A stretch of DNA of 64,000 nt from Monocercomonoides exilis (lineage: Eukaryota; Preaxostyla; Oxymonadida; Polymastigidae): positions 62,001 to 126,000 of the forward strand of contig LSRY02000048.1 in the NCBI GenBank assembly GCA_001643675.2, in the 5' to 3' direction. Below, one piece after another: positions 13,063-25,455 of this stretch (positions are counted from its first letter, which is position 1; every line of letters begins with the position of its first letter). A program made the position numbers and the translations under genes. The notes beneath the pieces are model-generated. The model was not told the DNA's origin. It did not search any database and saw only the letters and a list, made by a program, of their open reading frames with translations.

Positions 13063-13240
13063 AGGGGATATATACAGACTTTAAAGCTTTTTTTGCACAA
13101 AGCGTGAAAAAATTGATTCATTCATAAATTTATCAATCATTTTCAGATTTCTATATAAATATGATTGTCACACTGTAAACAGGCATCATCAAATCATAGC
13201 AGGAAGTTTACCAACATTTAGCGTGTGTCAAAAAATGAAC
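13063..13240 (+). repeat. T1 left inverted end
   Basis: Landmarks in order: ACAGACTTTAAAGC, TTTTTTTGCACAAAG, TTTCAGATTTC, AAACAGGCATCAT, GTGTCAAAAAATG. Each has an inverted partner in 20175-20366. Confidence 0.7.
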
Positions 13241-15185
13241 ACCTAAATTTCAAATTTTATTGATCACAAAAAGTTTATCTGAGATACATAATTTTTCAAT
13301 AAAAATGCCTGAACTTAAATATTTTTTCACGTATTTCAAAAAAAATCCACACATATGGGCTCATTCTGCGTTAAGAAAAATTTATTTCAAAATAAATACT
13401 GATTTATCAACGAAACTCAATTTGTTTTTGAAAAACAATTGAAATAAACTTTTCAGATTTCACTAAATAACAATTGCAAAATGGTTTAATCAAATAAAAC
13501 CTTTCCATAACAAAAAAAATGAAATTTTGAATTTTATCTAATTGTTGGATACAAAATGTTTCTATCCAAAATGTTGTTTTTGTTTTTTTTTTTCATTATT
13601 TAATTTATTTATTTTTTTTTTTAGCTAAGAGGTTTGAATTGCACCAATAAACGTTATTGTGAATTATTGACTTTAATGCAAGTATTATAAAAACAAAGTG
13701 TCAAATAATAAACAATCATGGGTCAAATTTTTTATCTGTTGTAACTTTTCATTTGAAAGTTTAAGAATCACACTTCAGATAATATATTTGTATTGAAATG
13801 ATTTGTTATTTAAATATTTTCTATTTATATTTCGAATTGATGAATTATTTTTTAAGAAAGGCATTATTTGCCAAAGAAAATGTGAAAAATTTTAAATAAT
13901 AATCACACATATGAGCTATCGTTTCAATAAAGAAACTATATAAATTCCAGCAAACCTGTATTTTCAACATGTTCCAATCATTCGATTATCATATCCAAAC
14001 TCAACAAAAATTCTTTTCGCAATTTTATTTTTCTTTCGAAAATGCATTTTCAAAGAAAAACTTTTTATTTACTTAAATACAGATTGAACAACATAATATC
14101 TTAGACATTTTTTGCATTGAATAAGAGTTTTTCGATAAATATTTTCATTGCTGATGTTGAATAATTTTTGGAAGAAGATTTAATGATGTGAGAACATTTT
14201 ATAGAGAAAATGATATTTAGAAATATTTTGAACACAAGCATAAAAAAAAAAAAAAATTTTTTTTTAAAAATTCATTTTCTGATAAAAAATAATAGATTAT
14301 CTAAATGCCGGATAATTATAAACAAAAAGATAACGAGAAAAATTTTTGATCTCAAAAAATGCACCAAAAATTATTCAAGATCGAAAAACTTTAATTCAAG
14401 ATCTAAATTAATTATTCGAAATCGGAAAAAAAGATAATTTGTTCAGAATTTCAATAAAAGTCAAAACCAAAAAAGTTTTATTGAAACAAATGTTAATAAT
14501 AACAACAGTTTATTTATTGGAAATGTTTTTCTTTCGTTTTTAACAACTGTTTTCTACTATTAAGACTGATATCAATAGATTCTTTTCTCATTTTTAAATA
14601 TTGAAAATGATATATTTTATCAGTTTCCAATGCAATAAATAAAATGCAAAACATTTCGTTTTCAATGAATGAGATAAATTTCTGCCTTTTTGTGCACAAA
14701 ACAAGATCATGAACTATCCTATCTCTTTTATTTATTTCTTTTATTCCTTAAAATCTCCTGAACATATGTAAAGAGTTTTATTATAACTCAGTTTTATCCT
14801 ATATACTCTATTTCACACAACCAAACACCAAAAAAACATCAGAAAATATTTTTCTTATTGTAATTGACAAATTTCTTTGATCATTTTCTGAAAGAAAAGA
14901 AACTGACATGAGTATGAATTTTTAAATTTTTTTTCAAAAATTTTTGCTAATTAAGGATTTTCGATGTTGAATTAAATATTTTCGATGTTGAATAATTCTT
15001 GCTGTAACACTGATGAATGAATATTAGTGTTGTTTATGCTTGTTTCTTAAAAGAGTTGCAAGAAACGAGTTTTCATATGAAAATGTTGTCAAAGATAAAA
15101 ATAGTTGAGATTTCCAATGTCATTTTCCGCCAATCTTTTCATTTTCAATTTCATCGATGCTCATTTCAATAGAAAAAGACATCAA
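13241..15185. other. Non-coding interior of T1, 3' of USP-B
   Basis: Very AT-rich. It holds a (TTA)n-T25 simple repeat at about 15194-15238, next to the end of USP-B. No other gene recognised. Confidence 0.6.
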
Positions 15186-16490
15186 TCAATTATTATTATT
15201 ATTATTATTATTTTTTTTTTTTTTTTTTTTTTTTTTTGCAAAAATATTTTTTTAAATTTTTTGAAAACTATTATTTGATAATTGAGTGAATATATCATTA
15301 TACACAAACAACAAACTTTCAAATGATCGGAATTCTTTCACTATCGAAATGAAATGACCATGAGATATATCTTCACTTTTGAAAAGAACTTGTCTTACTT
15401 GTTGATACGAAGGGCATTCATATGTTTCTTCAAATGACTGTTAAAATTCTGAAGCTGTATATGAATCTGTAACCTTTTAGTGAATATCACTTGATGAAAA
15501 TGCAATATTCAAATGTGGTAGTGAAAAGAATGGATTGTTTGTTTCATGAGACATTGCTAAAACGTTTGGAAATGAAGTGATTCTGATCCAACAAGAGACT
15601 CTATTTATTTTGCAACATGCTTTGTATTTGACTTTGTTTGATGATGATGTTTTTTCAGAGATAAACAAACTATTGAGTCCATCTATGACATTAGAGCTGC
15701 TGATAATAATGCTATTCATATTTGAATCAATCTTCTCAGAAATACTGCTGCAGAATTCACATTGGGAATTCCTTATTATTGAAAGCGAAACTTCTTTGTT
15801 TGTTATCTGATTTATGCATTTGAAAAGATTCATCAATTGTTCATATGATTCTGTAACATTTTGCTGTTCTCTTTTCCCTTTGTCCAGAAAACCATCTGAT
15901 ATATCGATAAGTTTATTGTTTCTAAACACAATTGGTTTCTTATCATTGGCCAATTCATCACAGACATTATTCAACAGATTTGATAATTTGTTGCCACTAT
16001 TGTTTCGAATTGCAAATGTCTTTTGTTGCATTAACACAGATGTCCAACATTGCAAGATTGAGGACAAATAGCACGTGTTTCCCATGCTCTGTATACAATA
16101 CCTTGTGAATTGCTTCAATTGAATATTATTGCTTGTAAGACCGTGAATTTTGGATGGTCCTTCAATATGTCCAGAGATGTTAGAAGAAATCAACGGAATC
16201 AAAGACGGACTTGGAGTGTCACGAATAACGTTTCGATCAGAAAATATTTTAAAGCAATTCATACTGTGTTCATTTTTATCTGTTTCATTCAGATATTCAG
16301 TTTTAACATTTTTAAAAATTCGATTCTTGATTTAAACACAGTTCCTTTTATCTTTGATAGCATTTGGGCAGGTTCGAATTTTGTAATGATATTTTTTTGA
16401 AGATAGAATTTGTTATTTTGAATTTCGTTAATATTATTTATCCGTACACAAATAATATCGATCCAAGGAGATTCGTCTGACTCTTTTCAT
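15186..16490 (-). CDS. USP-B: intact USP-family deubiquitinase (peptidase C19-like)
   Basis: With TAA = Gln this is an uninterrupted 434-codon frame from ATG (16488-16490) to TGA (15186-15188). It contains seven in-frame TAA and no TGA. The catalytic triad is complete: Cys box SMGNTCYLSSILQ (Cys about residue 140), His box ISHGHFISIV (His about 379) and acidic YND (about 398). Two Cys pairs (CEFCSS and CCKINRVSC) occupy the zinc-knuckle position. The His box and YND lie downstream of two TAA codons, so the enzyme is complete only under the altered code. It ends in poly-Lys/poly-Asn from simple repeats. Expected role: hydrolysis of ubiquitin isopeptide bonds. It sits inside element T1, upstream (on the minus strand) of nothing else intact. 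About 430 residues is near the minimum for a USP. Confidence 0.85.
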
Positions 16491-17480
16491 AATCTTTTGA
16501 GATTTTTTGATTTTGCTTTGTCCCAGAAGAAATCGAAATTTCTGTTGAGTGATAATGCATCAAGTTATTTTTTTATTCCACTTTTTGTATTTAATGTTCT
16601 TAATGATGAATGGAATCGAAACACAAATGATTTTATTTCGGAAAAGTGTCTGAATAATTCTCTTCCGTAAAAGATTTTTTTGAAAAAACACGTTTATTAT
16701 TTCCATGAATAAGTTTTATTACATAAAAATTTATTTGACAATTCAGAGAAGAAAATCCCAGAAAAATAACCAGTTAAAAAAAAAGCAACTTGAAAAGTTT
16801 TTAAAACCATTTTTTGATCTTGAACCAAAGGATATGTAATAATAACGATTCATAACTCGTTCAAATGTGAATTCACAAACCAAGGATAAAAATTCTTTGT
16901 AATTTTCAGCAATGCGGAAAAATAAACAATTTCAAATATTGAACATCTCCTTCACCTCGGAAAATGTGAATCCACGTCAGTTAGTGTCCATCACTTTTAT
17001 ATTTTATTTTATGTTATTTTATTTCTTTTTATTTTATATTTATTTATTTATTTATTTATTTTTATTATCGATTGGAATAAACTATTCTTTAATAATTATT
17101 TATTCAAAACAAAACACTTTTCAATATTTAAAATTTTTCAAATTAATATATTAACATTTATTTTTCATCAACAAACCTTTGAAAAATATTCATTTATTTC
17201 TATTCACTATTTACGCTTGAGGGAAGTCACAAAATTCGCTGTTTGAAAACATCAAGATTCTTAAATTTATTTGTTTGTGTAGAAGGGACTTTATTTTCTG
17301 TGTCTTATTGTTTTTATTTTTCATTTTTTTAAAGCTTTAAACCTAAGTGGTTTTTTCACGTTTAACATAATTTTTTTTCGATTGACATAATTATCATTAT
17401 TTTAATATTGCTTCACTGCAATTCTCAAAACACAATTCATTCCTTTTTATTTTATAATTGATTATTATAACAAAATAAAT
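16491..17480. other. AT-rich interior of T1
   Basis: Spacer between two minus-strand genes. No motif seen. Confidence 0.6.
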
Positions 17481-18950
17481 TCATTTGATTTGTTGTTTAT
17501 GAAAGTTGTGACTTTCCATAGTTATTGTCCATGAATATGAATAAAAACTCTTTATTTTGTACATGCAAAAATTTTTGCACACATAACAGATTTCCATGTG
17601 GCACTCCCTCTGCTTTTTTCTCTTCTCCTCTTCCAAACTCCTCCTTCTTGTAAATGAGTTATGCCAGCTTCCTCCCTTCATTCACAATCACCGCTCCAAA
17701 CGGATTCTCGCAACTGGGCATGGGTTCTTCTTCTTCCTTCCAAATGCCACTTCCACACTCTTCTGCTCCGCAATCCTCGATCCCATTTCAATTCTTCTTC
17801 TCATTTCAATTCCACTTTCTCCTCTCCTCCCTTCTCTTTTCTCTCTTTTCTCTCTTTTCTGTCCTTTCATCTTTTCCATCTTCCCTTCATCCATCCATTC
17901 CTTTATTCTCATTGCATTATTTTTTCCCTCACCTTCACATCCTCCTCCCTCACATATTCCCTCTCCACAAATATCTGCTTCACACGCTCAAATACTGAAT
18001 ATCACATCTACCGGTTCTGTTGCAGAACCTTCTCCCTCGACTCCACCAGATGCTGTGACTGTTCACTGCACCACACAATCACGAGCACCACCGCACTCAT
18101 CCCAATGACCAGGATGATCGGTCTCCAACACCTTTCATGCAGACTCTGCCTCCTCCCTGCCCCTGCGCCTTCACACTCAAGCAAAATTGATGCTATCGCG
18201 TTAAACTTTCTTCCTTTCTTTTCCTCCTTTTTCTTCCTCCTCCCCTGTCCTCCCTTCTTCATCTTTTCCACCTGCCCACTCCTCCACAGCCAGCTCCTCT
18301 TTCAAATACACTCCACACACCACAGCCTCCTCTTCCACCCCGCTCTTCTCAATCTCCTCCCGTCCGACCCTCCCATTCCCCCGCCGTTCGGTGATCTGCC
18401 CTGTATTATCCGAACAGTGCGTCATAATCCGTTCTTCTCTATTAACCCCACACACAAGTGTTAGGATGTGCAGACAGCACTGCATAGCTCCCTCCACACG
18501 AACGGCAGCTGCATCTCCCCCCCCTGCTGATCTCTCAAACTGATCAGCACTGCCAGAAAGGACTCACCTATTGCACCCTGAATTCTTCCCCTTCGCACGC
18601 TCTCTCAGCCCCGGATCGCATCCAACAAGCTCTTGCTCTGTTCTTCCAACATCACAACGCGCTTCTCAACCTCCAGCATCCGCTTCCTCCTTTTTCCCGG
18701 AATTCAGCTCCCATTCGCAAATATCAGTGGAAACCCTTCAACATGATATGTCTTCTCCGCTTTGTTATCCAGATTCTCCGCCAAAACTTTCAGTGTCCTA
18801 TACATCCGCTTCTCTATCAAGCCAATAACTGTCGAAGATGCAAACTTCTCGTTCCCCTGAACAGCCTTTTTCTTATGACAATCAGTTCCTTAACGAAAAC
18901 TGCTGTTTATGTTTTCATAAGCATCTCGTTAGTTTGCTGAACCTTTTCAT
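17481..18950 (-). pseudogene. GC-richer broken gene in T1, helical and coiled-coil, unrecognised
   Basis: A CT-rich island on the plus strand encodes coherent Glu/Lys/Leu-rich protein on the minus strand in several frames. In order these are a segment with SSTVIGLIEKRMYRTLK, a coiled-coil-like EVEKRVVMLEEQSKSLLDAI (one TGA follows), a hydrophobic helical block (MQCCLHILTLVCGV), an acidic Gly/Glu tail and a block with ERCWRPIILVIGMS ending QNR-TAG-M-TGA at about 18002. At least three frame changes separate them. Codon usage (GTG, CTG, GAG) is unlike the AT-rich surroundings and resembles the family F genes. No homologous block with family F was proven. The function is unknown. Confidence 0.45.
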
Positions 18951-20174
18951 GAAAAACCAGCTCTCATAATCCAAATGAATTAAAAAAAAAATTAAAATAA
19001 ATTGAAAAAAAGACAATAATTCACAATCCATTAATATCAGAAAATAATGAGTTCAAAACTTAAAAAAAATATAATTTGTTAATAACACAAACATTTGAAA
19101 TAATGTTCAATCGACTTTTTTTACTTCATTGACCTGCTGTGGCAATAGTGATGTAGTATTTACACCGTCAAAAAATGATCACGATACAACCTATTGTTTA
19201 TTAATTAATTGAAAATAAGATTTAATTATTCACTGCATTTATTTTTTTGATGAAGGAAATTAATTTTTTTTCATGATTGAACATATTTGTTTTTTCGATC
19301 ACGTCACGACACTCCAAAAATGTTCACGTCAGAAGGCATAGGACGTTGGTGTTTATTAAATATTATCAAAGAAATGGTTTTTTATTCAAAAATTACAAAA
19401 TTATCGAATTTTTTCAAAAATGACTCCACAATCTCATGAAATTGCTGTGGAATAAAGAAAATATCAAAGAAAAAGACAAATTTCTGTTCCAGTAAAATTT
19501 ATAGAAGGAAAAAGAAATACAATCAAATAAGAATATGTTGTATATTTTGATAATATGTTTAAGTACTCTTTTAAAATAAATATTCAATATTCAAAATGAA
19601 AGAAAAAGAAAAAAATAAATCATTTTCAATCAATAGAGGTTTATTGAAATCAATGAAATTTTCGAGAAATTGCATTATCACAGATGAATTAACATGAAGC
19701 AATGAGCATATTAGCATGAATGAAATTTCAATATTTATTTTCACTGTTTAAAAAACCAGTTTAGTAAATAACTATAAATAACACTTAAAAATTAAAGTTT
19801 CATGTTGTTCTGCTCGTTAAATCTTTTGCATGTTCATCTTCTCTGCTCGTTCCTCGCTCATCACTTTATTCTCCTCAACTCTTTTCTTTTCTCCGCTTTC
19901 AGACGATTTTCTTTCACCTGATTAATTAAAGTTGCATCAAAACTTGAAAATATGAAGTTCAAACAACAATGAATATTGTGAATAATATGAAAACTTTGAA
20001 GCCAAAATGAGATTTGGAAAATGAAAGAATACAAAAATTTTTCTATCTATTCTTTTCGAATTATTTTATTCCATGCAATTCTTTTTTGAAACTGATATGG
20101 GGAAAAATATTTTCCTTCATGCATTTTCATTGAAAAATTATGCCCTTTTTATTGACTTTTTTCTATCAAAAAAC
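18951..20174. other. AT-rich right part of T1
   Basis: No gene recognised between the GC-rich island and the right inverted end. Confidence 0.6.
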
Positions 20175-20366
20175 ACAATAAAAATGGGTACTTTTTTTGA
20201 CATTCGTGAAATGACACAATGACTTATGTTTCGATTTCAATGATGCCTGTTTTCGTACATGAAAATCAAATTCATGATGAAATCTGAGAAAGTGAAATTA
20301 AGTTACGTGTGAAGCAATTTTTCAATGCCTTGAGCAAAAAAAGCTTGAAAGTCCGTATTTACCCCA
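20175..20366 (-). repeat. T1 right inverted end
   Basis: Reads inward (reverse complement) TGGGGTAAATACGGACTTTC and continues with the same landmarks as 13063-13240. Confidence 0.7.
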
Positions 20367-20700
20367 TATTTAGAATAAAATAGGTTATAATAAATTCTTG
20401 GGATAATGATTTGAAAATGCATTCTAACTATATTGAGAATCAAAACATAAGTTATGGAAACAAATGATAAAAGAAACATTAAAAAAAATAAACTCTATAA
20501 TTTTATTCAACTTAATAAAAACATCAAAAAATCAAGGAAGAAAAAGCATTTATGTGATTTATTTCACAGAAGTTAATTCAAAGAAAACAAAAAGAAATCT
20601 CTATTTTAATTTTAAAGAGAAAATGAAAAACTTCTCATTCAAAAAAAAAAAAAAAAAAAATGGACATGTTTTTCACGTTTTTTGAAGACATAAGTGAAAA

Positions 20701-20833
20701 TTATACTACTCTCTGTTTGAATTTTTTTCAGAATTTGAATATAGCAGAATTAATCCACACAATATAACGAAGCGATTCAAGGAGGGAAATTGTGAAATTC
20801 GATCATGAAATTCTCGATTTTAATAATTGATCA
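20701..20833 (+). repeat. EB left terminal inverted repeat
   Basis: Begins TTATACTACTCTCTG and includes GGAGGGAAATTGTGAAATTC. Confidence 0.85.
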
Positions 20834-21110
20834 AGAATCTCATAATTATTTTTTTCATTATTGATCAAAAACATTATTTGAATATAAATATCCGAGAATG
20901 TCAAAATTTGCATATTCTTATTAATATCGTTAGTGGAAACACAAGTTATGTTGTAATCAATTCGAATGATATAAATACAACAAAACGAGATGTATTGCTG
21001 TGCTGATTTAAATTTTAAGAAGAGGATAACAAGCTTTTCATATAGACAAACCACACAAGACAGAAAATAATTTTATCTCCAAAGGAACGTATATTTTGTC
21101 ACAATAGCAA

Positions 21111-22399
21111 TTGTCTTTGAAATGGTGGAGGGATGATGTTGTATCTGACTGTGGTTCACACGACTTCTCAATAAATTCCGTTAGCTTTTCAGGTTGCACT
21201 GATTCATTGGGAGGGAATTATGTGTTTGTGAATCGGAGCGACTCAGCGAGTTGGGGAATAACAACAGAAAAGCTGAATCCACGATATGACGATTCAAAAT
21301 ACAATGAGCTCAGGGGATTAAATCGGAATGATTCAACAATGGGGCTGTTCCCACTGAATGTGTATTTGGATTCATATCCAGATGCAGCACATGTGGGGAA
21401 GGGGAAGGATGGGGTGGGTGGATACGACTCGTGGTTCTGTGGGTTTGACTATTATCCGTGTGCCACCATCACACATGCAGCACAGGCGAGATATCCCGAC
21501 ACAAACAAGAAGATCGAATTGGATTCAGGATATGAGCTTGCTGAAGTTGTTGGAATGACAGATGGCCATGAATGGGAGATTTCATGTGTTGAAAAGGGAT
21601 AAAAGTTGATATGAAAGCACCAGAGAATTCTGAGTCATCTTGTCTGATAGATGTGTTGAGCAAATGTTCAATAAGAATCATAAAGTTTTGTATTCTATCT
21701 GCTCTATCTTGTGCATCATCATCATCTCTGATCACATCCAACTCCACACTCCTCGGACTTACTGATTGTTCTATCATTCATTCGTTTGAAAATTCAATTG
21801 GATACATTTTTGTGATTGTGATTGGGAGGAAAGTGAAAGTGGAACGATTATCAATAAAAGAGACCTTGACATTTGGAGAACATTCACCGACTGAGTTTTT
21901 TGAATGCGTTGATGTTGTGTATTTAAAAGGATGCAATATTGCAAGCATCGAGAAGAGAAGTGGAGATGGAGGAGGGCTGAATGGAGTGGTTGGAGTAGAG
22001 AGAGATGAGGGGAAGAATGGGATAATTGTGATTGAGTCGTGCGTTATGAAGTGGTGCAGGTGTGTTAGTGGAAGAGGAGGAGGGATGTGTGTTGGTGTGA
22101 AGGGGGAAGGAAGTGTTGTTGTGAATTGTTCAAGTTTGATTGATGGGTGTGAGGCGAAGTGTTCAAAGGATAGTTCAAGTGGAAGTGAAAGGAGAGGTAG
22201 AGGAATGATGATTGTAATGGAGTGGAGGGATCGAACAATGAAAATTGAATCGGGAAGTGTGAGTTTGTTAGTGTTTGGAGAGAATAAAGCATCTTCTTCC
22301 TATGGAATTGTTGTGATGAATCATAATTTAACCGTTTTTGATGATGAAGATTATTTGGATTAAAAGAAGAATAAAGAAATTTCAAATGGATTTTCATGA
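21111..22399 (+). pseudogene. Right-handed beta-helix, Cys/Gly/Asn-rich surface-type protein, one frameshift
   Basis: Frame 1 (to about 21600) shows the pattern of oxymonad-style parallel beta-helix proteins: CGSHDFSINSVSFSGCTDS, then a linker, DSWFCGFDYYPCATITHAA and a long repetitive segment. After a frame change in AAAAGGGA (21592-21599) the protein continues as repeated short strands with Cys and Gly (SSLIDGCEAKCSKDSS). It passes TAA at 22361 to TGA at 22397-22399. Such proteins are usually secreted or surface-exposed; here no signal peptide was found because the N-terminus is open upstream to a TGA at 20967 without an ATG. The same D..CG...PCATI motif occurs in the gene at 42637-44241. 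Located within EB. Confidence 0.65.
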
Positions 22400-22653
22400 T
22401 GCACTTTGATAATTTCTATTTTTTAACATCTTCTTTATAATCGCATTGCAAGACAGTATATGATGTAATTGAAAAAGTTCAACAATCGATTGATTATTCA
22501 GCGTGATGTGATTAATGTTGTTTGATAAGAAAACAATGGAAAAAGATAATTACAACATTATCGGTTTTGTTGTTGTGCCAATGCTTTTTGACTTCAGCAA
22601 GCTTCGAAGCATTCGCCTTTGAGTCAACTGTCTCAATTGTCTCAATTTATTTT

Positions 22654-23172
22654 TCATTTTTGTTTTACTGTTTTCAATCGTTGCGCAATAAAGAATTCTG
22701 TGTTTTTTTTGAACATGTGAATTCCATGAGTCTCAATGTTCGAAAGATATAATAGCTTTGTTGAGTATTTACTTTTTCGTTTCTTTATGAGTGAATTATC
22801 TTCATCATCATCTTCTTCTTCTTCGTCGTCTTTCTTTATCTCATCCTCCTCCTCCTCCTCCTCATCTCTCAACTTTTCATCCTCTTCATCAACTTCTTCC
22901 TTTATTTCATCATCATCAAAATCATTATTGTCACCAAAGTTTTCAAGGAAGTGTGTTTTTGTTGGATCAAAACTTGAATCATCATTTATTGTTTCACTTT
23001 TTATTTCAATTTCATCAATTCTTTCGAGCATTTGTTTTTTGAATATCATTTCGATATCAGTTGCATCAAACAATTCGATTGGTATTTCCTCTTTTTATGT
23101 TTTTTCCTTTTTCCTTTCACACAATTCTTATCCTTTGTCTTTTTCTTCTTTTCGGAGTTTGGATATTCTGCC
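22654..23172 (-). CDS. Acidic Asp/Glu-rich protein, unknown
   Basis: The minus-strand frame is open from 23172 (after TGA at 23173-23175) to TGA at 22654-22656. It has TAA/Gln codons near 23128 and 23095. It starts charged (KEEKDKGQELCERKKEK), contains IPIELFDATDIEMIF and continues with a long Asp/Glu stretch and a basic tail. No initiator ATG near the 5' end. The plus strand gives poly-Ser in the same place, so strand choice is not certain. Inside EB, convergent to the beta-helix gene. Confidence 0.45.
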
Positions 23173-24179
23173 TTCACACTTCTCATATGTATATATGAAT
23201 ACCTGTTATTCTTTTGTGTTGATTATGAAGAAATTGCTTTTCATTTTCTACAGATAATTAGAAATATTTTTCTATAGACATGTGAATCTATGAATTCCTT
23301 TTTATTTGATAAGTTCTTCTTTTTCTTGGTATGCAAGCATTCACATGTGACCACATCCATTCAATTGTTTGTATGTGAATTTTTCTGTTAATTTTATTAA
23401 CAAAGCTTTTTGAGTGATTCAGACTTTGCATTTCGTAACTTTTTTTTCAACAATGCTGAAAGCAGACCACATATCTGAATAAACAGTTTGTGATTTATCG
23501 ATGTCTTTTCTCATAATTCCTATTGCGACTGTTCATTTCTATTTGGAAGAAAGTCTTGGTTTTATTTCTGTTTCTGTACTTCTTGTTTTCATTCCATTGC
23601 ACCCCAAAACCATTGTTGTTCTTTAACTCTTCAAACGTTTTTTTTTTTTGCTTTTTGAAGTTTTGTATAGTTCATTTCCATTGTTTTATTGATGCAAATT
23701 TTGTATGAACAATTCAGTTCAAAACAGGCACAAATTCTTCTCATTTATTGATTGAATTTTATTATTGTTTTATTTGATAAATTTGTTTCTGTTATCTTTT
23801 CATTTATCTCGTCCCGATTCCAGTAATGGAACAAAAAGCACATTGGAAAAAAATGATGATAATTTTAATCCATTGAAAATTGTTTTATTCTTCCAAAAAT
23901 ATTCCTTTTTGCATCTCGAATATTGAAATGAGTTATTGCTTCAAACATTTCTCCATTTCTTTTGTAATTTGTTGACACCACATTTATGACATTAAATACT
24001 TTTGTTAATAATGCCATATTCCTCAAACAGTGAAAAGAGGTACTCATAGCTCCCTGATGAATTAATTACAAAAAGTGTGAATGTTGGAAATTTGTACTTT
24101 TCTGATTCCTCTTGTATGGATTTGATAAGTATTCTAAATTTTCAAAAGTTTTTAATTTGATTATTTAATAATGTTTTTG
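23173..24179. other. AT/T-rich interior of EB
   Basis: No coding or repeat feature recognised before the right TIR. Confidence 0.6.
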
Positions 24180-24313
24180 ATCAATAATAAAAATCGAGAA
24201 TTTCATGATTGAATTTCACAATTTCCCTCCTTGAATCGCTTGATTTAATTATATAGATTAACGCCAAAATATTCAAATTCTGAAAAAAATTCAATCAGAA
24301 AGTGGTACAATAA
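24180..24313 (-). repeat. EB right terminal inverted repeat
   Basis: Inverted partner of 20701-20833; its outer end reads TTATTGTACCACTTTCTG on the minus strand. Confidence 0.85.
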
Positions 24314-24519
24314 ACACCGATGCCTTTTTGATCACAAAAAGATCATCTTTTGTGTGTGGTTTTTGTATGAAAATGCTTGAAGTTTAATATTTTTCCCCAA
24401 ATAATTACAAACAATTACTGGGACCAACATTTTTTTTCGTTAATTCAGGAAAAACATTTTTAATTTTCAGATAAAAATTTTGAAATTCCAGTTTCAACAA
24501 TAAACTAAGACATATGAAA

Positions 24520-25028
24520 CAGCTATAATAAAATGAGAGAAGAAGTCAATAATGTTAAAACAGTGTTAAACTCAACAGAATTTTTAAAACAAAGAAACAA
24601 ACATTTGAAAAATTCGATATAAAAAATATCCTCAACACAAAATGTACTCAGACTCATTTTCTAAATGATAATTATGTCGTTACAAAAGAAATTATAAAAA
24701 ATTCATTTTTCTGGAAATTCAACATAAGTCAATTGAAGAATTTTTCAATATAGTTAATGATTTGTTTTATGAAAAATTTACAAATGAAACTTTGTGAAGA
24801 AACGATGACGAAAATTTTGATCCAGATAAAGATGAGGAAACAATAGTTAATTTTGATAATTATCATTTTGTTAAAAGTCAGATTACAAGCTTTGGAAGTG
24901 GGGATGGAGTGGAAACAATGAATAACCTCATTCTAAAGAGTTTTCTATCTTATTTTTTCTTTTGTCACATTCAAATAAAAAAGATAATCGATTAATTGAT
25001 ATTTGATAATATATTTAAAAGGAAATGA
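24520..25028 (+). pseudogene. Degraded acidic gene fragment, unknown
   Basis: Two overlapping frames give coherent protein: one with HFLNDNYVVTKEIIKNSFFW, then one with HKSIEEFFNIVNDLFYEKF. The second carries an in-frame TGA followed by RNDDENFDPDKDEETIV and ends TGA 25026-25028. The acidic FDPDKDEE style resembles the pre-catalytic region of USP-D (EEEFDPLKNN). That may be coincidence. No domain recognised. Confidence 0.3.
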
Positions 25029-25455
25029 AAATACAAAAAATTCACAACAATAAGGTAATGTTATATAATTCAATGAATTTTCCAAAAAGTTTAACAGGGT
25101 TGAAAGAAATGTCAAATTTTATTTGCAGAACACCATTAGAATTTATGCAATTTTATTCATTAACATTAAATAATATTTGAAAAAGTGGAAATATGAACAA
25201 AACGTAATTTTGATAAATTTATATCGATATAATTGATTCAACGAAAACGACAAAAATGCTGTGTGTGAAAAAAATCGAAAATAAACTTAATAATTGAGCA
25301 TTATTGTTTTCCTGATTTCTGAAACTTCATCATTAATGTCTCAATATCCATTTTTCGATATTTTGAAGAGAGTGGAAAATAGGAATGATATGTTGGCTCA
25401 TTCAGAGATAAAAACTTAAGATGATCAACAATCAATCATCGATAAATTTTGTAAA

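Larger units (their letters stand above)
13063..20366. mobile_element. Element T1: 7.3-kb element with ~180-bp degenerate inverted ends
   Basis: The left end (AGGGGATATATACAGACTTT...) and the reverse complement of the right end (TGGGGTAAATACGGACTTTC...) align over nearly 200 bases. Shared blocks include AGCTTTTTTTGC, a TCAGATTTC block and AACAGGCATCAT. The right flank CCCCA|TAT resembles the flank of the TGGGT-ended elements elsewhere in the window. Cargo: intact USP-B (15186-16490) and a broken GC-rich gene (17481-18950), both on the minus strand. A third copy of this end type stands alone at 49764. No transposase recognised. Boundaries are good to a few bases; mobility is inferred. Confidence 0.65.
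20701..24313. mobile_element. Element EB: 3.6-kb element with ~133-bp inverted repeats carrying a beta-helix gene
   Basis: Left 20701-20833 and right 24180-24313 are reverse complements apart from scattered changes. They share TGAATTTTTTTCAGAATTTG, GCGATTCAAGGAGGGAAATT and ATGAAATTCTCGATTTT. Inside are an interrupted beta-helix gene (plus strand) and an acidic ORF (minus strand). No transposase is recognised, so movement would be in trans or the element is a relic. Confidence 0.75.

Noticed and set aside
13260-14440. Short Lys/Asn/Phe-rich ORFs in AT-rich spacers
   Set aside because: With only TGA as stop, AT-rich DNA is open by chance; no motif or conservation.
17596-18464. Ser/Pro/Phe-rich plus-strand ORFs
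   Set aside because: They are the antisense of Glu/Lys/Leu-rich minus-strand frames with better protein character.
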